This document shows positions 25,201 to 33,434 of a stretch of 64,000 nucleotides of DNA, piece after piece; positions within the stretch are counted from its first letter, which is position 1; every line of letters starts with the position of its first letter. Under the pieces are notes generated by a model. It was not told the origin of the DNA, made no database searches, and worked only from the letters and a program-made list of their open reading frames with translations. The translations under genes and the position numbers were made by a program. This DNA is from Psychroserpens luteolus. Its GTDB lineage: Bacteria; Bacteroidota; Bacteroidia; Flavobacteriales; Flavobacteriaceae. The stretch lies in NCBI RefSeq assembly GCF_021032705.1, contig NZ_JAHVXI010000001.1:992001-1056000 (forward strand), read 5' to 3'.

Positions 25201-27300
25201 GCTACACCTTCAGGTATTCCAAACGGAACCTGTGGTGGTGATCCAGATGATGATGTTTGGTTTGAATTTACAGCAGTAGATGAATTCCAAGTTATACAGT
25301 TAATCAATATAACTGGAGGAGGTTTCTTCCAAGATTTAGATCACGCGGTATATGAAGGCACATGTGATGCACCAGTAGAGTTATACTGTTCTCCTGCTGA
25401 TGCAAGTATTACACCAGCATTAACCGTTGGAAACACTTACTATGTAAGAGTATTTTCTGCTGGAGATGAAGGTGTTGATTATACATTTGATTTATGTATC
25501 AGACCAGGAACTGGAAATGTATCTATTGATCAAGACACCTATACCATAGAAGAATTAGTTGTGGATATTTTAATTGATAGCCCTTGTGCGCAAATTACAA
25601 ATATTGAATTTTCAACAGGTACAGACTTTGGAGATGTTAATGGTATAGGATATTTTACTTCTGATGAAGGGAGTTTCCCATTTGAAGATGGAATCATTTT
25701 AACATCTGGAGATGCTAGCTTAGCTGGAGGTCCAAATATTAACGCCATGAGTGATGGTGCATGGCCAGGAGATGCCGATTTAGAAGCTGCAGTAGGCATT
25801 GCGATTTCTAATAATGCATCTATCATAGAATTTGATTTTGTGCCGCTATCAGATGAAATAAGTTTTGATTTTATAATGGCTTCTGAAGAATATAATGGAA
25901 ATACAGGAGGTACATTTGAATGTACGTTCTCTGATGCATTTGCATTCTTATTAACTGATGAAGATGGTGATACAACTAATCTGGCAGTACTGCCTGGAAC
26001 AGATACACCTATCTTAGTCACTAATATTCACCCTGAAAACCCAGGTTGCCCTGCAATAAATGAGGAATATTTTGGAGGTTATATTCCACAAAACCTCCCT
26101 CCAATTTCTTTTGATGGTAGAACGGAAGTATTTACAGCATTTTCAGAAGTAAATATTGGAGAAACATATCATATCAAATTAGTGATTGCAGATGCAACAG
26201 ATTCGGCATTAGATTCGGGTGTATTCTTAAAAGCAGGAAGTTTTGATATTGGTGAAGTAGAGTTAGGTGAGGATATTACTATCGCATCAGGAACAGCAGC
26301 ATGTGTAGGCGAGCAAATTGTTTTAGAAACTCAAGCGCTATCTGTAGATCACGTTTGGTTTAAAGATGGTTTTGTTATTGAAAATGAAACGTCTAACACA
26401 CTTATTGTTACTGAAGATGGAACTTATACAACTCAAATTATTTTTTCACCATCATGTATTATATCTGATGAGATTTTAGTAGAGTTCTTACCATTACCAA
26501 TTGCAAATACTCCACCAGATTTAGTAGGATGTTCAATTGGGAATGACACAGCAGTATTTAACTTGTCAGATAATGATCTTGCTATATTGGGTGAGACTCA
26601 AAGTCCAGATGACTTTACTGTAACAATTCATTTAACAGAACAAGATGCTATTGATGGTGTTAACCCATTGGTGAGTCCTTATACAAGTTTGTCTAACCCT
26701 CAAACGGTTTATGCTCAAGTAACTAATAATGCTACTGGTTGTACAAATACAACTAGCTTTAACTTAGTATTAGGTACAGAGCCTGAGACCACATTCACCC
26801 AAGATTTCGATTATGAGGTATGCCCTAATGCAACTGTACCAATCATTATCGAAGCAACACCTGTAAATTATAATACATCTGAAGTGACTATTAACTGGTA
26901 TTTAGATGGTGTGTTGCAATCAGGAGAAAATGGATTGACATTCCCAGTATTAATTGCTGGAGATTATGAAATTGAAGTGATTTTTAATGACACAGGATGT
27001 TCTAGTATTACAAGCCAAACGGTTATTGAATTAGAAAGTTGTGTTATTCCTCAAGGTATATCTCCAAATGGAGATGGTATGAATGATACTTTTGATTTGA
27101 GTAGCTATCGTGTCACTAAATTAGAGATATTTAATAGATTAGGAACACTTGTGTATTCTAAAACAAATTATGTTGATGAATGGCATGGACAAACCAATGA
27201 CGGTGAAGAATTACCAGTAGGAACATACTTCTACACCATGGAATATGAAGATGGAACTAAGCAAAGAAGTGCATGGGTTTACATTCAACGTTTGAATTAA
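22252..27300 (+). CDS. Giant T9SS cargo protein with FN3, choice-of-anchor L and type B sorting domain
   Basis: 1682-aa surface protein and paralogue of the 1803-aa protein at 13789. It has a signal peptide of about 20 residues, a jelly-roll module, an FN3 from C180, a second jelly-roll/FN3 pair almost identical in protein sequence to that of the paralogue (DVFVPEYLEDF onward), two CUB-like modules, and the CPPENDNPCD/DDDVWFEF region. A choice-of-anchor L domain (about 1085-1340, with DFIMASEEY) is absent from the other copy. The type B domain begins near 1596 (G1602 in GISPNGDGMNDTFD). Shared segments differ mostly at synonymous sites, so the duplication is not recent. It probably has its own promoter after the terminator at 22176. 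Confidence 0.92.
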   Translation: MKKIILLIAFIFTCSLVNAQTYLQENFDTEIPATWTVTDEGGATGDSWISGQQGGGNSLNGTNCAIVDSDSNGNGTELIETLTSPVFDTTGATALFLDFDQFYNNIGNDTAVVEVFDGTNWIEVLNQTADAGGFDAPDEQHIDITAYSNAAMQVRFIYNDGNVWAWYWLVDNVQVYNSTCNFPSGITVTNITSTTADISWTAGGTETNWEIVVQPLGTGEPTGAGTPTATNPYTVTGLSPITQYEIFVRADCGPDGFSIWSSVGTFESACDVFVPEYLEDFTTIIPDCWDEAADGDATTGPTNLGGGDWGPDGFLNNGFDGAYKINLWQAAKSDWILSPQFDLTGGPFQVDFDFGIMQFGSSTNAGTLGSDDTVQLFISTDNGTSWVNLLTFDNTSVIPVTGTQVVADLTAYSGQTVQFGILGSEGTVDDPEDNDIFVDNFRVRLIPSCQEPSGLTVSNVGGTAADISWTAGGAETSWEYVVQPLGTGMPTGSGTTVTATTVNETGLTFQTDYEVWVRANCDANGFSSWVGPVTFTTTVQSDYSIDCTQPPTQITYCYDNNDTTNWTFTSTDGSPIRLTFNAGGIESCCDDILVYDGPDNTAPLIFQGNNGGDLSGLQFDSTGDTMYMEIDADGSVSCASGSFCCTTQWDFTVACATCVQPEATYAVVSNCTVAPEFFVDVDLTNLGSATSITLSDNQGSADQTVSATGVVTFGPYANNTPVEITVTNDDDANCVLTSDVLTQEFCIDNIVDCSAGPLNAFYCYENNDSNQFSYTSTDGSPIRITINSGEIEGAPFDFLVVLDSDGVTELYNDEGNDGVLDGLVFQSTGDTIFFQVTSDGSVSCSSGSFCCSAGIDYTVTCATCVNPTATYQVIDDCDNGDQFLIDVNVTSLGDATSLTISNNIDANTVAATAAGVYQVGPFPFGVDVVVTINNDQDANCVINSDAIQLLACPPENDNPCDAIVAGVNTDDSCDIITPGTLLEATPSGIPNGTCGGDPDDDVWFEFTAVDEFQVIQLINITGGGFFQDLDHAVYEGTCDAPVELYCSPADASITPALTVGNTYYVRVFSAGDEGVDYTFDLCIRPGTGNVSIDQDTYTIEELVVDILIDSPCAQITNIEFSTGTDFGDVNGIGYFTSDEGSFPFEDGIILTSGDASLAGGPNINAMSDGAWPGDADLEAAVGIAISNNASIIEFDFVPLSDEISFDFIMASEEYNGNTGGTFECTFSDAFAFLLTDEDGDTTNLAVLPGTDTPILVTNIHPENPGCPAINEEYFGGYIPQNLPPISFDGRTEVFTAFSEVNIGETYHIKLVIADATDSALDSGVFLKAGSFDIGEVELGEDITIASGTAACVGEQIVLETQALSVDHVWFKDGFVIENETSNTLIVTEDGTYTTQIIFSPSCIISDEILVEFLPLPIANTPPDLVGCSIGNDTAVFNLSDNDLAILGETQSPDDFTVTIHLTEQDAIDGVNPLVSPYTSLSNPQTVYAQVTNNATGCTNTTSFNLVLGTEPETTFTQDFDYEVCPNATVPIIIEATPVNYNTSEVTINWYLDGVLQSGENGLTFPVLIAGDYEIEVIFNDTGCSSITSQTVIELESCVIPQGISPNGDGMNDTFDLSSYRVTKLEIFNRLGTLVYSKTNYVDEWHGQTNDGEELPVGTYFYTMEYEDGTKQRSAWVYIQRLN

Positions 27301-27323
27301 TCAATCACTAAATAATTAAAAAG

Positions 27324-27355
27324 CCTCTAGTAATTATTACTGGAGGTTTTTTTTT
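27324..27355 (+). terminator. Terminator after the second T9SS cargo gene
   Basis: CCTCTAGTAA (27324-27333) pairs with TTACTGGAGG (27337-27346), with one G-U, followed by nine T. Confidence 0.85.
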
Positions 27356-27372
27356 ATAACTATATGTTTTAA

Positions 27373-27756
27373 TTAAAATACAGTACTTAATAAAATAATT
27401 GATAAGCTTATGCTGCCGAGGAGTAAAAACCATAATAACCAAATGTTATAGTGTTGAGGTGCATTTTTACTATTTCTTTTTGCATTTAAAACCTTTCTTT
27501 TTTTACCGCTATACTGAATCCAGTTCTTGAAGTAGATAAAAATACTTCCTATAACGAAAAGCACCCATGCTTTACCTGATGATAGTGTAATTGAATTCAT
27601 CTCATTTAAGAATGCCGATAACAATACACCAGAAAGTAATAATAAACTGCATTGCAGTGTTGAAATATAAAATAAGGCAATAGAGTTTGCTTTCTTTTTA
27701 TGTGTAGGCTTATAATGCTGAAATACATTAAAGAAAAACGTTTCAAAAATGGTCAT
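27373..27756 (-). CDS. Small integral membrane protein (127 aa)
   Basis: Not recognised. It has three likely membrane helices: about residues 29-49 (YISTLQCSLLLLSGVLLSAF), 60-76 (AWVLFVIGSIFIYF) and 104-125 (IWLLWFLLLGSISLSIILLS), with a basic loop between the last two. I chose the ATG at 27756. A longer GTG-started frame at 27786 would begin inside the terminator palindrome and upstream of the promoter box TACATTTG (27767 to 27760). That box ends only three bases before this ATG, so the message is probably leaderless. It is convergent with the T9SS cargo gene. Confidence 0.65.
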   Translation of the reverse strand: MTIFETFFFNVFQHYKPTHKKKANSIALFYISTLQCSLLLLSGVLLSAFLNEMNSITLSSGKAWVLFVIGSIFIYFKNWIQYSGKKRKVLNAKRNSKNAPQHYNIWLLWFLLLGSISLSIILLSTVF

Positions 27757-27759
27757 ATA

Positions 27760-27791
27760 CAAATGTATTGATAAAAGAAAAGCCACATCAA
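27760..27791 (-). promoter_or_regulatory. Promoter of the small membrane protein gene
   Basis: Minus strand: TTG (27791-27789), 21 bases, TACATTTG (27767-27760), then 3 bases to ATG. The -33 element lies inside the perfect palindrome that terminates the upstream DUF5689 gene. Confidence 0.5.
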
Positions 27792-27806
27792 TATTGATGT
27801 GGCTTT
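27779..27806 (-). terminator. Perfect 28-bp palindrome terminator of the DUF5689 gene
   Basis: Arms of 14 bp (AAAGCCACATCAAT and its complement) meet without a spacer. On the minus strand the hairpin is followed by TTCTTTTAT. It lies 20 bases after the DUF5689 stop. Confidence 0.75.
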
Positions 27807-27825
27807 ATTTATGTAAGCTTAATTT

Positions 27826-29244
27826 TTATTGCGCATCAATACTTACGAAATCTAATTCATAAGTTCCATCAAAATCAGATTGGCCACTACCAACATATTT
27901 AAATGCGATATAAATTTGGCCAGATCCACATGTTAAATCTACGTTTCCAGATTCAAACCACTCACCAAAGAAATCACTGTCTTGAGTCACATAAGCATCT
28001 GTAATGATTCCCCAAGTGGCAGTTGTAATTCCAGCTTCAGTTCCATCCCAATCATTTGAGAATAATATCTCTAGAGTACTACCATCAGAGAAACTATTTG
28101 ATGTTTCGAAGTTTAAAGTCACACCTGAGTTAGCATCAAGATCAATTTCAGGAGTAATCAACCAAGCTACTGTACTAGCATCGCCTGAGTTAAAAGAACC
28201 TACTCTTGCAGAAACACCTTGAGAAGAATTAGTTCCTCCTTGTGTATAAGCTTCCCATCCTTCAGATCCAGCTTCTATAAAGTTTGTCCATCCGTTTCCT
28301 GAAATTAATGAGTTTGTAGACTGGCTTTCAAAATCATCTGCAAATAAATTAGTCATTCCTGTTGTTGAAGCTAATCCACAAGATAATTCGATTGGGTCAC
28401 AACGTACCTCATTGGTAAAGTTGATATCTTCAGGAGAATTAATAACTAAGGTATAGAACTCATCAAAGAAATCTCTTGTTAAAACTCCGTCAATTGATCC
28501 TCTATTTGCAGGTAATAGAAGCGATTTAAAATCTGAAAAGGTACTTGTACTTAATATTACAGATGAACTTGTAGCACAGCTTTCTAAAACACGTTCTCCA
28601 TCAAATTGATCTGTATCTTCTGCAGCAAATGTTTTCAAATCATCACCTAACACATCATTTCTATTAAATTGAACATCAGTTAAACGAATATATAAGCTTT
28701 CAAGATCATTAGAAAAATCACTAATGCTCACTTCTAAAGGTACAATTGTAGCAACTTCTGGTGTACGTAGAATAGTCTCAGACATTTCCGAAGCGGCAAT
28801 TTTAGCCAATTCGTTGCCGTCTCTTCTTCCTATTTGAACAACACCATTATCAACAGCAACAGATAAACCATCTAGTTTAATATATACTTTTCTTCCGAAG
28901 TCATAAATTGTAAATAAAGGATTTACATCAACTTGTACAACAATACCAGCTGTTGGGTTTTCAGCTTTATCTTGTAATACCAATTCTTCGAAAAAGTTTC
29001 CTCCTTCATCACTAGAGATCACATAACCTTCCATAAAGTTATTTGTATCTTCAAAAGTGATAATATCTTCACCAGATTGGACTAGGTTACCAATAACAGC
29101 ATCTATATCTATAATGTTTCCATTGATTACAGGATCTGTAACGTCAACATTAGGTGTGTCAAAATCATCGTCCTGAACACAAGCATTAAATACTAATAAG
29201 CTTAAAGCAAATAGTACGATTTTGTTTAAATTAATTGTTTTCAT
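27826..29244 (-). CDS. DUF5689 lipoprotein with choice-of-anchor J domain
   Basis: 472-aa outer-surface lipoprotein. The lipobox ends at C22 (VFNACVQDDD). The DUF5689 domain (about 35-280) is an OB-like beta domain with EGYVISSDEGGNFFEELVLQD. A choice-of-anchor J jelly-roll domain (about 300-472) has FESQSTNSLISGNGWTNF and ends FDGTYELDFVSIDAQ. DUF5689 proteins are commonly paired with TonB-dependent receptors in Bacteroidota, and here the gene lies 67 bases downstream of one on the same strand. It probably acts as the receptor's surface binding partner. The substrate is unknown. Confidence 0.9.
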   Translation of the reverse strand: MKTINLNKIVLFALSLLVFNACVQDDDFDTPNVDVTDPVINGNIIDIDAVIGNLVQSGEDIITFEDTNNFMEGYVISSDEGGNFFEELVLQDKAENPTAGIVVQVDVNPLFTIYDFGRKVYIKLDGLSVAVDNGVVQIGRRDGNELAKIAASEMSETILRTPEVATIVPLEVSISDFSNDLESLYIRLTDVQFNRNDVLGDDLKTFAAEDTDQFDGERVLESCATSSSVILSTSTFSDFKSLLLPANRGSIDGVLTRDFFDEFYTLVINSPEDINFTNEVRCDPIELSCGLASTTGMTNLFADDFESQSTNSLISGNGWTNFIEAGSEGWEAYTQGGTNSSQGVSARVGSFNSGDASTVAWLITPEIDLDANSGVTLNFETSNSFSDGSTLEILFSNDWDGTEAGITTATWGIITDAYVTQDSDFFGEWFESGNVDLTCGSGQIYIAFKYVGSGQSDFDGTYELDFVSIDAQ

Positions 29245-29311
29245 TTTTTTCTTTTTTATCTCATCCTCATTAGAGGATATTATTTTTGAAATTTACTTTT
29301 TTAGCTTTTTT

Positions 29312-32161
29312 TTAAAATCTAAGGTATACGTTTAAATAGTATGTTGTTCCATTTCCGTTGAAATAACGAGAACCAAACACTGGACCATTAGCTCTTGATT
29401 TATCTTCTAACACACGATCATAAGTCGCTAGTCTTGATTGTTCAAATCCACCTGTTTTGTATTCTTGATCGAAGATGTTATTAATTGTTGCAAAGAATCC
29501 AACAAAATAATCGCCTACTCTCCATGACTTTCCACCTACAACATTAACAAGTACATAGTCATCAAACTCTTCTTGTTTTAACAAACCTCTAGCAATGTCT
29601 TCATCATAACCAACAGCCGCTTGACCATCAAAATCTGTAGTAAAGTTTGCAGATCTTGCTAGGTTACTTACATCTATATAAGCATTTGAGAAATAGTTTG
29701 TTGTTAAACCAACATTCCAAAAATCTGGATCACGATATTCAAATCCAATTTGATATGCACGTTCTGGTCCTCCAGCAACATGGTAATCTTTGATATTTGT
29801 TGTGCCATCTCCAAAAGTTAATGGACCATCAAAATCATCACTTGTTAAATATAAGTTTGGATTGTTGTTGAATGTGTATTGACCAAAAGAAGCTGCTGCT
29901 TTTAATTTGATTGTTGGTGTTACTTGAGCTTCAATACCCATCTCTACTCCAATATGTCTTTTTTCTACATTGGTAAGTACTTCTTGTACAAAGGCATCTC
30001 CAGTATCTAAACCTAGTCCAGCTAAATCTTCAGTGAAGTAGAAGCCGATATCTGTTCCGTCTTGGAATCCAGTATAAAAACCAGTAAGTCTCGCTTTAAT
30101 AATTGGAGATCTGAAAATGTAACTTGCATCTACAGACTGAATTTTCTCACTATCTAAACCAATAACAACATCATTGTTTTGTCTGGCATTACTGAATGAG
30201 TTTCTAATATTTGGTGCTTTAGTAAAGTAACTGGCATTGAAATCGATAAGATGACGACCTGTAACTTTATAAGTTCCACCAGCTTTAACGCCATAATTAG
30301 AGAAGTCTAATTTTTCGCTTTTTCCAAAAGAACGTGCACCTGCAAAGTTTCCGTTATTAAACAAACCATTTCTTTGGTATGTTGTTTGGGAAATATTAGC
30401 ACCTAAATAGAAATCTATTTTGTTGTATTTAAATTGAGCTTGTGCAAATCCAGTGATGACATTAGCGTCAATTTCATAGTTGTATTTGTAACGATCACCT
30501 TCCTGAACAATTCTATTAGGATTATTTAAGTCACTTTGCGCTACATCTTCTAATGATTCGATAACATTTGAATCTTCTTCAGCAAAGAAATCTACATCTA
30601 AGTATCCTGTTCCTCCTAAAAGATCTTTTAGGTTGGCAAAGTTCTCACTCTTTAAGCGCCTGTAGCTAATCGCAGCGTTTAATCTAACACGTTCTGATAG
30701 TTCAGAGTCTAAAATAGAGTTGATTGTAAATTGTGAATCGTCATTTCTATCTTCTTGAATCGCATAAATAGAATTTCCACCTTGAGCTCTTACAGTAGCA
30801 TTGGCACTGTATAATGCATTCCAATCTAATTGACCATCATTTCTAAAATCTTGCTCAGCTAAATATGCTTGTTCAAAATCTGCTGCAGTAGGATTTGGAA
30901 ATCTTAAGTGATAACTTGGTAAGTTTTGATAGTATGCTGGATCAGGATTTCTAGCACCACCTAGATAACTAGCTTGACCATTGAAGTTTACTAAACGTGT
31001 TCCTCCATTATCAATTCTAGTATTACCTATTTTACCAAATTGGTAAGCAACGTTTGTATTTAATTTTGTTTTAGATGAAATATCCCAAAAGTGGTTTAGC
31101 ATTAAAATAGGTTCTTCTATTTCTCTTACTCTTGAATTTCTAATATCTCCATCTTGCTCTCCCCAAAATGGGTTGTATTGTCTTCCTTTTAAAGCAAGCA
31201 CTTCATCTGTAATAGCCGTAGAACGACCACGTCTATTCTGTGCGTATATTCCAGTAAAGTTTATACTATGCTTATCGTTGATTTTTTTCTCAACAGCAGC
31301 AAAGAACGAATTCGAATCGTAGAGTGTTCCATCTACATAACCTTCATCTCCAAAACGTCTAGAGGCTAATACAGAATATGACCATCCGCCTTTAACTATT
31401 CCAGAATTATAACTGGCCATGATACGACCTGTGTAACTTCTGTTTGCCGATGCATAAGACACACGACCACCTTGTCGGTATCTAGATGCTCTCATCACAA
31501 TATTGTTAGTTCCTGCAAGGTCTCCAAAGGTGTAATCATTAGCAGACATTCCCATTGAAAATTCTTGATTTCTCTGAACATCATTTAATCCACCCCAATT
31601 TCCCCATTGTGGTCTACCAGTAAATTGCTTGTTCATTTCAATACCATTAATAAGAACTTTACCATTGGCGTTGTCTAAACCTCTTGGTCTAAAGAATGTT
31701 GCACTAAAATCAAATGCTGCTGCACTTAAGAACTGATCTCTGGATGCTTGTAGTAATCCTGAGATATTATCTGTTAAACCATCATCTTCACTATTTAAAT
31801 TATCATCAGAAATTGAAATAATGAATAAATCTGTCTTGTCACTAGAATCATAATCAAGTGTCATACCGCTTATATCAACGGTTTGACCTTCATTAACAAC
31901 AATAGGATAACGTTTTGTAACATAACCTACTTTTTCAACTCTAAGTACTTGTTCTCCAAGAGGAACAATAGTTTTAAATTGAAATTCACCATTCGCATCA
32001 GTTTTAACAGATTGCGAGGTTTCTTCAATAGTAATTGTTACATCAGGAATAGGTTCTCCTGTAGTTCCATCTAAAACACTACCCTTTACGATAGTATCTT
32101 GAGCGAAGGATGTCAACACGGAGAATATTCCGAATAAAAAAATAAAGAAACTTTTTTTCAT
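29312..32161 (-). CDS. TonB-dependent receptor with carboxypeptidase-regulatory-like domain
   Basis: 949-aa outer-membrane active transporter. It has a signal peptide (about 1-20, ends TSFAQ), a CarboxypepD_reg-like domain (about 24-105, VKGSVLDGTTGEPIPDVTI), a plug domain (about 115-225, with FRPRGLDNANGKVLINGIEM) and a 22-strand type barrel to the terminal LNVYLRF. It is followed by the DUF5689 lipoprotein and divergent from a secreted EEP-family enzyme at 32309. Their -7 boxes are 20 bp apart. The context suggests uptake of the product of that enzyme, possibly a nucleic-acid or phosphodiester breakdown product. This is inference. Confidence 0.93.
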   Translation of the reverse strand: MKKSFFIFLFGIFSVLTSFAQDTIVKGSVLDGTTGEPIPDVTITIEETSQSVKTDANGEFQFKTIVPLGEQVLRVEKVGYVTKRYPIVVNEGQTVDISGMTLDYDSSDKTDLFIISISDDNLNSEDDGLTDNISGLLQASRDQFLSAAAFDFSATFFRPRGLDNANGKVLINGIEMNKQFTGRPQWGNWGGLNDVQRNQEFSMGMSANDYTFGDLAGTNNIVMRASRYRQGGRVSYASANRSYTGRIMASYNSGIVKGGWSYSVLASRRFGDEGYVDGTLYDSNSFFAAVEKKINDKHSINFTGIYAQNRRGRSTAITDEVLALKGRQYNPFWGEQDGDIRNSRVREIEEPILMLNHFWDISSKTKLNTNVAYQFGKIGNTRIDNGGTRLVNFNGQASYLGGARNPDPAYYQNLPSYHLRFPNPTAADFEQAYLAEQDFRNDGQLDWNALYSANATVRAQGGNSIYAIQEDRNDDSQFTINSILDSELSERVRLNAAISYRRLKSENFANLKDLLGGTGYLDVDFFAEEDSNVIESLEDVAQSDLNNPNRIVQEGDRYKYNYEIDANVITGFAQAQFKYNKIDFYLGANISQTTYQRNGLFNNGNFAGARSFGKSEKLDFSNYGVKAGGTYKVTGRHLIDFNASYFTKAPNIRNSFSNARQNNDVVIGLDSEKIQSVDASYIFRSPIIKARLTGFYTGFQDGTDIGFYFTEDLAGLGLDTGDAFVQEVLTNVEKRHIGVEMGIEAQVTPTIKLKAAASFGQYTFNNNPNLYLTSDDFDGPLTFGDGTTNIKDYHVAGGPERAYQIGFEYRDPDFWNVGLTTNYFSNAYIDVSNLARSANFTTDFDGQAAVGYDEDIARGLLKQEEFDDYVLVNVVGGKSWRVGDYFVGFFATINNIFDQEYKTGGFEQSRLATYDRVLEDKSRANGPVFGSRYFNGNGTTYYLNVYLRF

Positions 32162-32227
32162 GCCTTATATTAGATTAATAATTCTTTTGCTCTAAATAAC
32201 AGTGTTTTTTAATTTATTTAAAGCGTG

Positions 32228-32235
32228 CAAATTTA
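32228..32235 (-). promoter_or_regulatory. -7 box of the TonB receptor operon
   Basis: TAAATTTG on the minus strand, about 66 bases before the receptor ATG. No strong -33 TTG is seen. The region where it should lie overlaps the divergent box at 32256. Confidence 0.5.
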
Positions 32236-32255
32236 CATTATTTATAATAAATACA

Positions 32256-32263
32256 TACTTTTG
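32256..32263 (+). promoter_or_regulatory. -7 box of the secreted EEP gene
   Basis: TACTTTTG fits TAnnTTTG, 45 bases before the ATG at 32309. The polymerase footprint would overlap that of the divergent receptor promoter. Confidence 0.5.
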
Positions 32264-32308
32264 GCTCGACATTTGTAATCATCATAACGATAACATAATA
32301 TTTAAACT

Positions 32309-33379
32309 ATGAAACCACTACATTTTTCTTTAGCAATTATTTGTTTTTTAATGACATTTAATGGCTTTTCTCAAGATGAGAAAAAAGAAAAACGCTTTAA
32401 AATTCACACTGTAGCATTCTACAATTTAGAAAATTTATTTGACACTATCAATGATACGACCAAGTTTGATGAGAGAAGTCCTATAATGGAAATCAAGGCT
32501 GATAGAGAAGGTATTTACAAGAAGAAAGTCAATAATATGGCTAGAGTTATTGCAGATATTGGAGCCGATATCACAGGGAATTCTCCTGCTATAATTGGTG
32601 TTTGCGAAATCGAAAACAGACAAGTGTTAGTTGATCTTGTTAACCACCCATTATTATTAGCTAAAAATTATGGGATTATACATTATGAATCTCCAGATGT
32701 TAGAGGAATTGATGTGGCATTATTATATCAAAAGCAATTGTTTAAACCAACAAGTCATGATTCTTTTGAATTATTAATTTATGATGATGTTAGTAGAAAG
32801 CGTGTCATTACTAGAGATCAGTTACTAGTTAGTGGTGAGCTAGATGGAGACCCTATACATGTCTTAGTTAATCACTGGCCATCTAGAAGTGGTGGAGAAG
32901 CTAGAAGTCGATCAAAACGTGTTGGTGCCGCAAAGTTAAATAAGCGCATTATCGATTCTATACAATCTAAAGATCCTTATGCTAAAATATTTACAATGGG
33001 AGATTTGAACGATGATCCTACAAATTCAAGTGTAAAAGACGTCTTGAAGGCTAAGGCAGACAAAGATGAAGTAGATTTAAAAGGGATTTATAATCCTTTT
33101 GAAAAAATGTTTACTGAAAAAGGCTATGGTACAACAGCATATAGAGATGCTTGGAGTTTGTTCGATCAAATTATGATGACACAACCTATCATTAAGAAAG
33201 ATGACTATTCGTCATTTAGATTTTATAAAGCAGGCATTTACAATAAATTATATCTTGCTAATAAAAGAGGACGTTACAAAGGCTATCCGTTTAGAAGTTT
33301 TGCCGATGGTGGATTTACAGGAGGTTTTAGTGACCACTTCCCTGTTTATGTTTACTTAATTAAACAAGTTGAAGACTAA
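32309..33379 (+). CDS. Secreted endonuclease/exonuclease/phosphatase family protein
   Basis: EEP-fold, metal-dependent phosphodiesterase or phosphatase of 356 aa. A signal peptide (MTFNGFSQ cleavage region, about residue 22) sends it out of the cytoplasm. Motifs in order are AFYNLENLFDT, IGVCEIENR (metal Glu), VNHWPSRSGGEARSRSKR, TMGDLNDDP and GGFSDHFPVYVY. The gene at 12605 is a paralogue without signal peptide. It is divergent from a TonB receptor/DUF5689 pair with overlapping promoters, so it may supply that receptor's substrate or act on extracellular DNA. A bidirectional terminator follows. Confidence 0.9.
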   Translation: MKPLHFSLAIICFLMTFNGFSQDEKKEKRFKIHTVAFYNLENLFDTINDTTKFDERSPIMEIKADREGIYKKKVNNMARVIADIGADITGNSPAIIGVCEIENRQVLVDLVNHPLLLAKNYGIIHYESPDVRGIDVALLYQKQLFKPTSHDSFELLIYDDVSRKRVITRDQLLVSGELDGDPIHVLVNHWPSRSGGEARSRSKRVGAAKLNKRIIDSIQSKDPYAKIFTMGDLNDDPTNSSVKDVLKAKADKDEVDLKGIYNPFEKMFTEKGYGTTAYRDAWSLFDQIMMTQPIIKKDDYSSFRFYKAGIYNKLYLANKRGRYKGYPFRSFADGGFTGGFSDHFPVYVYLIKQVED

Positions 33380-33394
33380 AACACAGATCACAAT

Positions 33395-33433
33395 AAAAAA
33401 ATGCGCTATTAAACTTTAATAGCGCATTTTTTT
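33395..33433 (+). terminator. Bidirectional terminator
   Basis: AATGCGCTATTAAA and TTTAATAGCGCATT form a long stem flanked by A- and T-runs between convergent genes. Confidence 0.85.
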
Positions 33434-33434
33434 A

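Noticed and set aside
25539-26021. 160-aa open frame antisense to the second T9SS cargo gene
   Set aside because: The cargo frame encodes a recognisable choice-of-anchor L domain here. The antisense frame is serine/proline-rich, as expected from the complementary strand of biased codons, and no promoter box was noticed.
27757-27786. GTG-started extension of the small membrane protein
   Set aside because: It begins inside the terminator palindrome and upstream of the promoter box. The ATG at 27756 is the first possible start in the transcript.
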